Under the pieces are notes generated by a model. It saw only the letters and a list, made by a program, of their open reading frames with translations, searched no databases and was not told the origin of the DNA. A stretch of DNA of 64,000 nucleotides from Membranipora membranacea (Eukaryota; Bryozoa; Gymnolaemata; Cheilostomatida; Membraniporidae), in the NCBI GenBank assembly GCA_914767715.1, contig OU612069.1:22007387-22071386 (forward strand), written 5' to 3'. Shown one piece after another: positions 1-10,555 of the stretch. How positions within the stretch are numbered: position 1 is the stretch's first letter; every line of letters begins with the position of its first letter. The position numbers and the translations under genes were made by a program.

Positions 1-420
1 AGCACCAATTTTTATGTAGCAGTACAGCGACCTGTGAAGCATCGAGATCAAACAGGTCTAAATATATACATATGCAGTGCTGTTCCCTGAGTTTTCAATG
101 GTCGAAAGCGCAGACACTTGATTTGAATGTCAGGCCATGTGAATATTTCTTTGAATGATTGACAAATTTTTACCCCATTCTGATTCCTGGTTGTTGAGGA
201 TAGAAAATTTTGATGTCTCAGCAACACAGAAGAAGCAGTTGAAGAATTTTGGATGAGATTTTACCTTAATCCTTAGTGTAAATATTGATACTTAGTGATA
301 GTAATTAATTCAGACATAGGAAAGGACAGCCTTCAAACCGAACCATTACCTCAAACCTAACAGCAACCACATTGCTGGGGACATCAGTTATATTTATTTA
401 TATTTTTGTGTAAAGTTTAA

Positions 421-488
421 CTAACCAGTAGTGATATCATCCTTCTTTCTTGCTTGCGACTCATACACCTTGGCCTTTTCGTGGGCCT
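421..488 (-). CDS. possible terminal exon, unidentified gene
   Basis: On the minus strand a good pyrimidine-rich acceptor (ttttctttccag) precedes a short open stretch that reads AHEKAKVYESQARKKDDITTG and then a stop. The peptide is charged and looks like a cytoplasmic tail. I could not join it in frame to the exons further upstream, so it may belong to another gene or be chance. I do not recognise the product. Confidence 0.2.
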
Positions 489-1065
489 CTGGAAAGAAAA
501 TGCGTAACATTTTAGTGAGAGGGATGCTGGCATATGTTTGCAACACGATCTTGCTTAATACTGCAAACTTTTGTAGATTGAACTTAAGTTTGGCTCTATT
601 GTGCATGCGGTGGTCATGTTATGTGTGCAGCGCTCAAATACATATGAATTGACTGAGGTTGCAACTCCGAGTTCCATCCTGTTACTGAGGATATATGTAT
701 CAGCTGTGCTTTTTTTTGAAAATCTCTCATTTTAGAAATTATTTTTTGAGCTATAATCTCCGCTATAACCACCCTCGAAGATTAAAAGATTCCACAGCCG
801 ATAATACCAAGTGAATGGGATATCCCACAAGAATTTATCGGCGTAATATAGTACTTTCCTATAGTGTGATGCAATCATGATAAATTATTGAAACCAATGC
901 CGTAGACAATGTTAGCTTTGTCTCATTACCTGTAAGCTGCAATATCTTCGCGTCATACAACGTCCAATTGCCAATATCTGGAAATGCATGCTCCTTCCTG
1001 AGGCTTTTTCCGTTTGTGGTGGGTGGTGGCCAATAGAAAAATAATCAGAGCAGCTGTTACACTAG

Positions 1066-1477
1066 TCAATAAGAAAGGACTCCAAGATAACATTTGGAAT
1101 ATCCACAGATCAGTAAGGCATATGCACTTGCGAGGCATTGTCTTGTCAATCCATGTTGGCGCTGCTTAACACCAATGTATACCAAAAATTAGTATTTGGG
1201 GCATTTCAACCATATGGCACTCTTTTCAAATGAACCAACTTGATAAATCTTAAAAAATAGATTTGAAATCATTAAAATAAAACTGCATATTTGAATATTG
1301 GAAATTTAAAAAAAAAGTGTTTTGCTAAGAAAATTTATGACTCACCACAACTGAGTGTTTTAGCTTGTCCTTTTCCTTTAATAAAGTTGACTTTTTGATC
1401 CAAATACTGCTAACAATGCTTACTTCCTCTCTTCGAATGGAGCTGACGATGTAATACAATGGTGCTTTTGGAGCCAT
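1066..1477 (-). CDS. tentative two-exon small protein (76 aa)
   Basis: Exon 1 (1477-1346) opens with MAPKAPLYYIVSSIRREE and ends at a consensus donor (gtgagt) after 44 codons, phase 0. Exon 2 (1164-1066) follows an AG acceptor and continues in phase 0 through a hydrophobic, Cys-containing stretch (LASAYALLICGY) to a TGA. A second frame of exon 2 is also open and encodes a strong transmembrane segment followed by lysines (1138-953), so the true frame or splice site is not settled. The regular coding look of exon 1, with alternating basic and acidic residues, is the main support. Product not recognised. Confidence 0.35.
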
Positions 1478-1479
1478 TT

Positions 1480-4400
1480 TGCTGTACTAGTTTGAGTGAC
1501 TGATGTTGTTTTCAGATTAGATTTCAATTGAATGAGGTATCCTATGATGGCACAAGTGGTTGATGCCAGCTACAATTATTCGGCTGGCTGTGCTTTACAA
1601 GTCACAAGGGTGCTTATCAATAGTGGTCAATTATAAAATGTTTTGACCGCATATTGCAACAACACAATTCTTGAAATAAGCTCTATTTCACATAACCCTG
1701 TGATTTTTTCATGTGGGTGTATGAAACTGTTGTCTGTGTTCATCATGAATAGAAAGTCGACACATGAAGATGTTGTCTCTGTGTGTACCTTAGTACAACA
1801 AGAAGCCCGAACGAGTTTTGGTGGCTCCAACCATGTGTGCATAGGAATGATATGGGGTAGAATTGCTATAACTGCATGAGACTATCAATAGGCTAATTGT
1901 GTCAGACACAGATCATAAATATTTAATTGATTAAAATACATATTTCGCACAAAATTTAAATAAGATAGGGAGACTGGGTAAATTAGACAGAATGATGACT
2001 TGTATACTCATTTCCCTGCAAACGTTTAAAAGTCGAATATAAAACTTTCCGAAATAACCAGGTAACAAGTGTCAAATTAATGGCCAAATTATTCACTCAA
2101 AAGATCAAAGCTTGTTTGGAGATGTACTATTTAATTAGTATTATGCTATTGCTTGGAAATCATGCTTTGACATGCTTGGACATGCAAGTAGTTAGGTACT
2201 GCCTATAATCTGGCAAACATCGAAAAAGCGGAACCAAATCACAGAAAAAGACTGTGTGTTGATTACCTGACACCATGACACCAAGTGCCTGCGATTGGGT
2301 AAAACATCTGAACAGTCGGAAAATACTGTAAAATTTTAGCAAGATGTTTTATGCTAGGGTTAGATGCATGATGTCACAGGATGCCAGAGGATTGACACTG
2401 AGCTAGGTCAATGTAATCCAAATGTGCTATTTATAAATTTTGCTATTATTATAGATAATATCATAGGTCCTGATAGCATAAGGTATTTGTTGTGGTCTAC
2501 ACAATGATCATTTGTGTAGTGCCTCTGTATTATGCAGTTAGCATAATTGCAGTTAGCAGTTGCAGTAAGCCTAATTAATCATCAGTGCGCTGCAGTGCTA
2601 ATTCATGTCATAAGGTCTATACTAGTGTCACGAAACACACATCAACATTGAACAAAATGCTGCTGTATAGCAATTTGACAGTTTTTTCACTCGCCGATAT
2701 AATTTGCTTTTCATTTAAGTAGACTTTTTAATTTCATGTCGTTGTTTTTATTTCATTCATCGCTCAGAAATAACCAATAAGTAATAAATTATATCAAGTC
2801 TCGACCTTTTCCTGTTCCTTTACAAACAAAGAAATAGTTTTCTTTGGCACTCCACAGATTATTACATGTGATGTGTTATATTGATTCCAATTTTCAATAT
2901 CGTTTTTTTGCAAAACTCCATACTCTCTTAATTCTATCACAGCAGAATAGGAATGCAGCAGTATACAAGGGTATAAAAATTATTAAAAATTTTAGTTGAC
3001 ACCCTAGCCTCATTTAATCGTCCTGGGTCAATATAAAAAGCATGGATGAAGATTTGTCGAGCTTAAATTAGACTAGGAACTGGTAACAGTCAAAAATAAA
3101 TTATTGAGCAGTAGAATATGGCGAAAACTAGGAGAACCCCCCCCCCCCCTGTACGTACAGATTTATGTGGCCTAAAAACCTTGTTCATAGACCCCTGGTC
3201 AATTTTGGGCTTACTGCTTATTTTGCAGTCACTATTATCTGTCCTTTTATTGAACTGTTGAAATTGTTTACATCATAATCATTTTGAAACGTGTGGCTGC
3301 TGAATCAATCAGTTTGTGGTTTTAGGGAATGTTGGATGAGCCAATTACTTAGCCTGTGGAAATTGAATAATGCCAGATATTATCATGCATAGTCTGTAAG
3401 CTAGTAAATCTTGCACCTAAGTGTATGACTCTGACTTATTCAATAGAAAGTGCATTCCGTAACTATTCTGTCTAAACAGACATAGGATTTGCACACTATT
3501 TCCACAGTCCCTGAGTTCATAAAAAGGACAACATAGTCGAAGATTAACCTCCAGCAGTGACAGTTGCCAGATCATGTCAAATGCAAACTTAGAAAAAATT
3601 ATTACTACAGTCAACAGCATTATGATCACAGAATAAGGATATATATATATATATATATATATATATCCTTACTCTGTGATCACATGCAGGAAGCATACCT
3701 GACAAGTCTCCCTTTTTGGTAGGGAGGCTCCCAGTTTTTAGGGGTAATTCCCATCCCCTCCCTATCTCCCTTTCTCCTCCCTTTTTCAGCTTCCTTTACT
3801 CAGAAACTTTTTGAAGCTACCCTTTGCAAGAGTTACTGTGTTCTCCTACCATCACAGTACACATACCTATTTATTTGCTTATTAACATTACGTATTGTAA
3901 GTGGCTATTCAATATTCGAGCCTTACCTACCAGTGTTGTTAAGGCTGCTCCTCCCAAGTTGGTTAAACCAAGACAATTTCATCCACATATTGAGGTAAAA
4001 TTATGCAATTAACAAAATTTACAGTCAAGTTTTGGCTTGGAAATATTATACACTAGGCCTAAATTGCATCCACACTCTTGGACGCAGAGTGGTAGTCCGG
4101 GTTTATAGTTCGTCCTTGGAGACCTCCTGATTTCTGGGTCTGCCAACTTGTCATGTATGACAGGTAGTCTTACACCATACCTGCATGTGATTGATCGATC
4201 ATTATCAAGGCAAAGGAATTTCATGATGTTTATCACTTTGATCTTATGACTGCCATCCCACTTTTCAGCCAGATGAAACCTAGTCAGTAATGGTTTGATA
4301 ATCTGACCTTGAGGTTACATAATACTCAGCCTAATTATATTCACTCATGTTACCTCTTAATTAAAATATAAGGGCCATGTCCTAGTATACTAGACCAAGT

Positions 4401-5800
4401 TTGGTCCATTTGCCTGCATTCCGAGTCGCTCCTGATCAACTGGTTACGTCGCAGGCGTGACCAGTGGAAGAGAGCAACAGGAATGTTCTATAGTATACCG
4501 CCACACCCCAAAGTTACATAATATAGGCCTATTTCATGTAAATGACAATACTAGATGATGTATGTTTATTTACATTGACAATTTTATAACTGTATGAATG
4601 GACAGTCAATCATCAACTCTATTCAACAGTGGGATCAGAAGCTTAGCAGTGAATTGTATTAGCCCAGTGTTATAATCATAATAATCAGAGGGTGTCAACA
4701 AACTGTCCCTTATTTAGCACAGATTGAACTGAGGCCAAATTAACACAGAATTTATTAGCCCATACTCATCTGTGATTTTCTCTTGTTCAAAGTCAGCTAA
4801 GCTCAGTAGTTTTTTCACAATAAAATTCAGCTGTGTCTGCTCAAGCTTATTTAATTGATCTCCCTCAGAAAAAACACATCGTTGATATACAGGCGGCCGA
4901 TTAAGGTGCTGTCATTTGGAATACTTATGTCTTGCTTTAGGTTATTAGGTATGATACCAGGCAGAATTATTCCTGATCTAATTGACAAGCACCTTGATTG
5001 TATGATAAGATAGATTACAACAAAAAACAACCCACAGGCAGCCCTTAATGGCGTTCGGGACGGCGATCGTGGCTGTAGGTTCCATACTATTTAGGTTGAC
5101 TGCTTTATTCTTTTAGTAATCTGCTTGTGAATTTTCACCTGAGACACTCCTACAAAACCCAGTCAATGCAATGCAAAGGCCCAAAATTGCTCTCTAGGCT
5201 TTGGGGCCGGGGCTCTGTGCCGAACCCCGTTGGGTAGGCTTCCAGCGCCCCCTAACCCCTCAGCTGGGTTTACTTAGGCGCTTTGGTAAAAGATGGCAGG
5301 GTCACAATCAAAAGGGAGAAATCGACCCTGTAAATCATTGTCTTAGGAATCATTTCTATAGTATGTATCGCTAGAATTTCAATTTCTGATTTTTAAATGT
5401 GAGCTTTTTACCTTCAGCGCAGACAGCCACGTATAAATGTGATACCAAAATAACTAATTTGTTGTCTAGATTGCCGGTGTGTAATGGAGGCGGAAGTTTT
5501 AGGGATACACTTGTAATACATTGTGAACTGATAAATTGCTTGATTGATTGATGGTATCTATCCTCAAACACTTCGCCAGCAAAGTTCTTTTGTTGGACTT
5601 ACCCTTGATTAATTAATTTCTATGTAAGTGTGAGGAGCAAACCCTATCAATCATTATGCATGTCTCAAAGTTGAATTGTCGTTTGCTGAGATTTCAAAAG
5701 TGAACATGTAAATGTGATAATTTTTGTACTAAATGTACTTTATAATTCGTTTAAATTTTAGGAAGACTGAAAACCAGATTTTAACTTCAAGCCATGACTA
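1480..5800. other. gene-poor stretch, nothing coding recognised
   Basis: AT-rich non-coding sequence with only short chance reading frames on both strands. It contains a homopolymer C run near 3139-3149, the TA hairpin listed separately, and a GC-richer patch around 5150-5290 that looks like a degraded repeat but has no identifiable ends. Confidence 0.5.
3623..3682. repeat. TA microsatellite inside a 20-bp inverted repeat
   Basis: A run of TA dinucleotides is flanked by near-perfect inverted arms. The left arm reads tgatcacagaataaggata and the right arm is its complement with one mismatch, so the whole segment can fold into one hairpin. It resembles a minimal palindromic MITE or a hairpin-prone microsatellite. 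Confidence 0.7.
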
Positions 5801-5807
5801 TGTAGTG

Positions 5808-6384
5808 CAAGGGTGTCCAAATTGGGGCCCATGGGCCAAATGTGGCCCACAACTAGCAAATTTAAGTGGCTCAATTGCCATCGTGACACTCTACAAACGG
5901 CGATAATTCATGCGGGGCGCAAATGTCCTGATAACTCATACCATGCAACATGGTCTGTATTCTGAAAAAACTTACATGGATTGGCCTACAACTGAATAGA
6001 GAACATCAGTCTGCAAGAAAAGGACACCAAAAAAGTTCCCGCTTGTTGAATTAGTTCACTACATCAAAAATAATTACAATACGCCCCTGAATGGTTGTGA
6101 TTCTCCCGTTTTTATAAGCCGCCCTCTTATTCGCTCATTTGCTAATTTTCCGAATGGAATCAGTTTTGAAAAATCCTCAACCAGGACATGTGATTATTTG
6201 GATTAGTCAGTTCACTAGCCCCAAAAATTATTTCCTCATTCAATGTTCAAAATTATGAAGCAAAATATTTGTTATGGGGCCTCCTAGCGACTATCAATAA
6301 TCACCAAGCATAACTACTCTTGGCCCACGGACATTTTCTAAACTGCGAATATGACCCATGGTAGGACAAGTTTGGGCACCTATG
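5808..6384. mobile_element. non-autonomous hAT-type DNA transposon (577 bp)
   Basis: The element starts CAAGGGTGTCCAAA and ends with the complement of CATAGGTGCCCAAA, imperfect terminal inverted repeats matching at 11 of 14 positions. It is flanked by an 8-bp direct duplication ATGTAGTG at 5800-5807 and 6385-6392. An 8-bp target duplication with CA-start, GGGTGTCCAAA-like and GGCCC-rich ends is typical of hAT MITEs. No transposase frame is present inside, so it depends on an autonomous relative. Confidence 0.75.
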
Positions 6385-6392
6385 ATGTAGTG

Positions 6393-6890
6393 ATCACTAT
6401 TGTTTATTGTTGGTTTGCCTGCAAACTATTTCTACCCTGACTGCCTTCAGGTCAAATCTAGCCATAGTGGTCAATCAGGATTAACGATCCGATTGTGCCC
6501 TTCTCAGAGTTTTCTCCTCACAATAGATCAAGAAAAGCTTCGAGCATCGCTTTTTTTTACATATAATTTCCACTTATTCAGACAACACCAGGCCCTAAAA
6601 GTAATTCAATAGTGCCCAATGAGCAACCCCTCAGGTGATGAACAATTATTGCATGGTGTGGAATCCTTGAACCTTAGGAATTTATTCGAACAATGTATAA
6701 ATGTGATTTTTTATGCAAGTGGGAGCAACTCTTTGTTAAGCGTGTGCATAAAATTGTTTACAATAGTTTTTCTCCTAATTCAAGGATTTGTATTCTACAG
6801 TTATTTATGTTGAAGCAAGCAAAGCAATTTATTAAATATAGGGCAGTTGCTGTGCCCACGTGTACGGGTGTAATTTTGTGTTATTAAATG
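6393..6890. other. spacer between hAT element and Polinton
   Basis: About 500 bp of host flank with short overlapping reading frames on + (6400-6887) that show no domain, splice signals or codon bias I can support. Nothing recognised. Confidence 0.4.
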
Positions 6891-6896
6891 TATGGC
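6891..6896. repeat. Polinton target-site duplication, left copy
   Basis: TATGGC directly abuts the left end AGTAGTAAAAG. The same six bases follow the right end at 24620-24625. Six-base duplications are the rule for Polinton integrase. Confidence 0.95.
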
Positions 6897-7026
6897 AGTA
6901 GTAAAAGTGGGAGCAGGTCGTTAGCCCGAACCCATTGAAACGAATGAGCGGCTCGATCCCTTTTGTAACGTTCCTGGTGGAACGACTACTCATATTGTAT
7001 GGGAGTTGTCAATTTCTACCCTATCA
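6897..7026 (+). repeat. Polinton left terminal inverted repeat
   Basis: Begins AGTAGTAAAAGTGGGAGCAG. The outer 123 bases (6897-7019) are identical to the reverse complement of the right end. One mismatch at 7020 and six further matching bases follow before similarity ends. It serves as the integrase recognition end and, by analogy with protein-primed replicons, probably as the replication origin. Confidence 0.95.
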
Positions 7027-7102
7027 CAATAATAAGATACATACTTAATCTATGGATATTTTCAGTACTTGTTATTTGCATTTATGTCGCATTAGAAGTA
7101 AC

Positions 7103-7423
7103 ATGGTGGATGCTAGGCTAGAGCGTAATATTCATGTCTTAAGAGACCTGCATAGGAGCAGAGGAGCAAACCGCAAGCGCATACTTCAGAATCTGGGTGA
7201 TGACACAGTTGATGCCTTGAGCGACTGTGCATGTAATATAAGGAATGGTAATGTTCCACTTACGACACACCAATTCAGGGCACTGAAGCCATATCACAAA
7301 CATTTGAAACAGCTAAGCAAAAAGTCATTATCTCGCAAGAGCAGAAGGAAGACATTAATGAAAGGAGGATTTATTGGGCTTTTACTAAAACCACTTGTTA
7401 AAGTGTTACTAGGAGGAATGTAA
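7103..7423 (+). CDS. conserved Polinton small basic protein, unknown function
   Basis: First gene inside the left terminal repeat. The frame opens at 7052, but I prefer the internal ATG at 7103 (MVDARLERNI...). This leaves a compact 106-aa protein, and the residues before it look non-conserved. It has a helical N-terminal half, then a segment containing GNVPLTTHQF and a Lys/Arg-rich stretch, and it ends KGGFIGLLLKPLVKVLLGGM, a hydrophobic glycine-flanked tail. This architecture (GNVPLT motif, basic linker, GGF-hydrophobic C terminus) recurs in animal Polintons and adinto-like viruses. I know of no assigned function. A virion-associated or membrane-active minor protein is a guess from its place in the structural block. 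The next gene follows after only 4 bases. Confidence 0.8.
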   Translation: MVDARLERNIHVLRDLHRSRGANRKRILQNLGDDTVDALSDCACNIRNGNVPLTTHQFRALKPYHKHLKQLSKKSLSRKSRRKTLMKGGFIGLLLKPLVKVLLGGM

Positions 7424-7427
7424 GGAG

Positions 7428-8255
7428 ATGTCTTCATTGAAAAAGTATTTCCTAATCGAACCAGAAAGGTATAATGAATTGGTCAGTCACTCCAAGTCTA
7501 GAACTGATTTGTTGACACACCCGAATGTCAAGGTTTTGAAAGAAATAGATACAAAGATTGATGATATTCTCAAGGAACCAACAACTTCAGATGTGGAAAA
7601 GCTTGACGAGTACAACTCTAATCTAGATAGATACAAAAGGAATTTCCGAAATGCTATTGAAACTTCAAGAAAGGATGCATTCTTGACTGACCCTATACCA
7701 AGAGAAAGTAATTTGCAAACACTTAAGCTACCAACTCAATCTGTCTCCGATTCAAACTCTAATGCTCATCCCAGCAATTCATCCACAAACACTTCAACAC
7801 CAACACTGGAAAAAGCATCAAAAAAAAACATTTTTACTGAAACATTAAAAACTGTTCCAAAATCTTATCAGTCTAGCGCTGTCAGACTTTCTAAATTCAT
7901 TAACTCATCAAAGGATTTCACTATGACCACCCCAGGAGTGTTGAAATACAAGGGTAATGAATGGAATATATCAGATGCTGAGGAATTGTTTAAGAGTGCG
8001 GTAACTTATAGGAACATTTTTGGAAAGCAGAGGGAGACAGTTAATAATTTCGTCGCGGCATTAGCAGAAGCAGGATTCCCTACCTCCTCATTACCCTATA
8101 CCCGTAAGTTAAAAGCTCTAGATAAGAAACGAGTGATTGTTGATAAACTTCCATCTCCATCATGGAAACAGCTAAAGCGAAAAGACAAAAACAAAGGATT
8201 AAAAAGTACACCAACAGGAACAAAACCAATAAAGTGGGAAAAGTTCGACAGCTGA
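7428..8255 (+). CDS. conserved Polinton protein, unknown function (275 aa)
   Basis: Intronless frame beginning MSSLKKYFLIEPERYNEL. The N-terminal third is charged and helical. A Ser/Thr/Asn-rich linker lies around residues 90-125. The C-terminal globular part (about 140-245) includes VPKSYQSSAVRLSKFI, a Trp-containing turn (GNEWNIS) and FVAALAEAGFPTSSLP. The same order (charged N part, low-complexity linker, small C domain ending in a proline-rich signature before a basic tail) is seen in the protein that precedes integrase in many animal Polintons. Function unknown; a virion protein is likely from context. It sits between the small basic protein and integrase, and its stop is 9 bases before the preferred integrase start. 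Confidence 0.75.
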   Translation: MSSLKKYFLIEPERYNELVSHSKSRTDLLTHPNVKVLKEIDTKIDDILKEPTTSDVEKLDEYNSNLDRYKRNFRNAIETSRKDAFLTDPIPRESNLQTLKLPTQSVSDSNSNAHPSNSSTNTSTPTLEKASKKNIFTETLKTVPKSYQSSAVRLSKFINSSKDFTMTTPGVLKYKGNEWNISDAEELFKSAVTYRNIFGKQRETVNNFVAALAEAGFPTSSLPYTRKLKALDKKRVIVDKLPSPSWKQLKRKDKNKGLKSTPTGTKPIKWEKFDS

Positions 8256-8263
8256 GCAATCAA

Positions 8264-9322
8264 ATGTCTCAAAAGCTTACACAATTGTACTATAAACCTT
8301 CCCTCCCATCATCTCTTGGAGGGCAACAACACCTTCATGACAAAGCAGCTGATATTCCACAGCAGATGATAAAGGAGTGGTTGTCAACACAAGATGCATA
8401 TACTTTGCATAAAACAGCGCGCAAAAATTTTTTGAGACGACCAACAATTGTGAGTGGGGCAAACGTTCAATACCAAGCTGACTTGGTAGATATGCGCAAA
8501 TATTCACCTCACAACTCCGGTTATAATTATATCCTCACATTGATTGATGTGTTTACGAAGTTTGGTTGGTGTGTTCCTCTTAAAACGAAACAAGGGAAAG
8601 AAATAAGTGCAGAATTGGGAAAGATTTTATCCACTTCACCATGCAAGGATTTGCAGACTGATAAAGGAAAAGAGTTTTACAACTCATCGGTCAAAACTCT
8701 GCTGAAAAAGCTTCAAATAAGGCACTTTTCTACCGAAAATGATGATATTAAAGCGTCAATTGTGGAGCGTTTCAATCGTACTATTCAATCTAAGCTCCAT
8801 CGTTGGTTTACATATACTAACACATATGGATGGACCCAAGTGATAGATGATATAACGAAAGGGTATAATGCCACCAAACACTCTGCGACCAAGGTTCCTC
8901 CCAAAGATGCAGCAAAAGCCAACCAAGAAGATATATGGCTCAACCTTCACTTCCGAGAGAGTCTCCAGAAACACAAAAAGAATGACATTAACATAAATGA
9001 CCCTGTGAGAATAAGCAAGTATAAGCATGTTTTTGCAAAAGGATATGACCAAAACTGGTCAAGTGAGGTATTTTTTGTTGACAAAATCGAAAAGACATTT
9101 CCAATAACATACAGGTTGCGAGATCAAAAAGAAGAAAAGATTCATGGAACATATTATGCAAACGAATTACAGAAGGTCTCTTTGCCAAAGACATTCATTA
9201 TCGAGGATATTATACAAGAAAGAGGAAATAAGCGTAATAAGGAATACTTTGTGACATATAGAGGCTACCCTAGCAAATTTAATGAATGGATTAGTGCTGA
9301 ACAATTAATAAAATTGCGATAA
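8264..9322 (+). CDS. INT: Polinton integrase, rve family with C-terminal chromodomain
   Basis: Retroviral-type DDE integrase that inserts the excised or replicated element into host DNA, making the 6-bp duplication seen here. I use the ATG at 8264 (MSQKLTQLYYKPS), just after the upstream stop, giving 352 aa. The open frame extends to 8162, but those extra residues overlap the previous gene. Catalytic residues are visible as D73 (QADLVDM), D133 (LQTDKGKEF) and E168 (IVERFNR), with the D-to-E spacing typical of rve cores. An SH3-like region follows. Residues about 311-352 form a chromodomain (IEDIIQERG, EYFVTYRGYP, NEWI), which may direct insertion toward methylated-histone chromatin. No HHCC zinc finger is evident at the N terminus. 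All key residues are intact, so it is probably active. Confidence 0.95.
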   Translation: MSQKLTQLYYKPSLPSSLGGQQHLHDKAADIPQQMIKEWLSTQDAYTLHKTARKNFLRRPTIVSGANVQYQADLVDMRKYSPHNSGYNYILTLIDVFTKFGWCVPLKTKQGKEISAELGKILSTSPCKDLQTDKGKEFYNSSVKTLLKKLQIRHFSTENDDIKASIVERFNRTIQSKLHRWFTYTNTYGWTQVIDDITKGYNATKHSATKVPPKDAAKANQEDIWLNLHFRESLQKHKKNDININDPVRISKYKHVFAKGYDQNWSSEVFFVDKIEKTFPITYRLRDQKEEKIHGTYYANELQKVSLPKTFIIEDIIQERGNKRNKEYFVTYRGYPSKFNEWISAEQLIKLR

Positions 9323-9369
9323 ATAATTTTGTCTCCTCACTTACTGTCTCTACGCACTCCAGGGCAGTC

Positions 9370-10125
9370 ATGAGCAATTCATTTTATGTAGTTCTGCCAT
9401 CAAATGCATCTTTAAAATTTTTTCCAGATAATAAACTTCATTCATATAAGACTAAAATCCCAAAACTTCCAATTCATGATGGTGCCTGGGAGGTGGGAAT
9501 GACAGAAATTCAGTTTCCTGGCAGATGGCCAAATGTCATGAATGCAAAGGTTTGGATTAAATTCTCCAACGGAACAATGACTGAGTTCAGTTTGCACGAT
9601 GGGTTTTACCCCTCTGTTGAAAAGCTGGTCTCCGAAATAACAAAGGTCATCAGCAATGCTGGGTGCACGGGTAATTTAAGTATATACTATGACGAGCTTC
9701 GTGATAGAACAGCTATAACAGTGAAGGGTAATGAAGTAGCCGGTGTGACTTTCACAGAAAACCTAATACAGATCATGGGTTTTAACAAAAACCATGGCGA
9801 GTTATTTCTAAATGGAGTTCATTGGTCAGGCTCAGCTAGCGATATCAATGATGGTTTGGTTGGGTTATTTGTGTACACAGATATTGTTCAGCGTAGATTG
9901 GTTGGAGACGTAATGGTGCCATTGCTCAGAGTTGTACCGGCTGAGCCATCTCGCCAAAGCTCAACATTTAAGTGGGTTACTTTTCAAGACGTGCAATATG
10001 TTCCAGTTGCCTCCACACATACAGACACAGTGGAGGTGAATATAAGGCGAGACGATGGAAGAATAATTGCATTTGAGAAAGGAAAGACAAACGTGACGCT
10101 ACATTTCCGGAAAGTCAAACCATGA
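9370..10125 (+). CDS. PX: minor capsid protein (penton-like, single jelly roll)
   Basis: A 251-aa intronless protein with beta-rich composition. The N-terminal signature, F-x-DNKLHSYKTKIPK followed by WEVGMTEIQFPG, is characteristic of the Polinton minor capsid protein, which is modelled as a penton-type single jelly roll occupying the capsid vertices. The C-terminal part (about 200-250: VQYVPVASTHTDTVEVNIR and a terminal LHFRKVK) fits the last strands of such a fold. It lies between integrase and the core protein, and its stop overlaps the next start in an ATGA arrangement at 10122-10125. The assignment rests on signature and position; the PX label follows Polinton literature usage from memory. 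Confidence 0.85.
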   Translation: MSNSFYVVLPSNASLKFFPDNKLHSYKTKIPKLPIHDGAWEVGMTEIQFPGRWPNVMNAKVWIKFSNGTMTEFSLHDGFYPSVEKLVSEITKVISNAGCTGNLSIYYDELRDRTAITVKGNEVAGVTFTENLIQIMGFNKNHGELFLNGVHWSGSASDINDGLVGLFVYTDIVQRRLVGDVMVPLLRVVPAEPSRQSSTFKWVTFQDVQYVPVASTHTDTVEVNIRRDDGRIIAFEKGKTNVTLHFRKVKP

Positions 10126-10550
10126 GTAGATCATATAGCTTTGATACCCCATCAAACATATTACATAAACATTACAAAGGAAATGCGTACCAACAAGGTG
10201 GCTTTATACCTGTATTTCGCGGTGCAACAAGACAGCGTGGCTATGGGTTAGGAGGTGTCTTCACGCGTATTTTTAGAAGTTTTGCGCCAACTCTCAAAAC
10301 TGTAGCAAAGTCAGCTGGCAAGCAACTACTAAAGACAGGTGCTAACTTTGCTTCTGATTTGATTGATGGACAGAAACTTTCCACTGCTGCAGTCAAAAAT
10401 TTGACCTTAGGTGGGAAGAAACTTATTAGAACTCTAACCTCAGACATAACTGGAGGCAAAAGGGGAGGAGTCAAGAGGAAACTGGCTGTGGGAGGTTTGA
10501 AGGGCAATAAAAAGCGACGGCTACAGAAGAAGCGCGACATTTTCTCATAG
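10122..10550 (+). CDS. basic virion core protein (adenovirus pX-like)
   Basis: 142 aa, very rich in Gly, Lys and Arg. The N-terminal half contains QQGGFIPVFRG and GYGLGGVFTRIFRSFAPTLK, an amphipathic segment also found in the core protein encoded between penton and hexon in adinto-like viruses and Polintons. The middle is helical (KTVAKSAGKQLLKTGANF). The tail is a run of basic clusters (KRGGVKRK, KKRRLQKKR) suited to DNA condensation or nuclear import. Position and composition support a nucleoprotein or capsid-internal role similar to adenovirus pX or pVI. Its start overlaps the penton stop, and the major capsid start follows after 5 bases. Confidence 0.75.
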   Translation: MSRSYSFDTPSNILHKHYKGNAYQQGGFIPVFRGATRQRGYGLGGVFTRIFRSFAPTLKTVAKSAGKQLLKTGANFASDLIDGQKLSTAAVKNLTLGGKKLIRTLTSDITGGKRGGVKRKLAVGGLKGNKKRRLQKKRDIFS

Positions 10551-10555
10551 GCAAA

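Noticed and set aside
8277-9194. Minus-strand frames within integrase
   Set aside because: They lie entirely inside the integrase gene, which has all catalytic residues; they are shadows.
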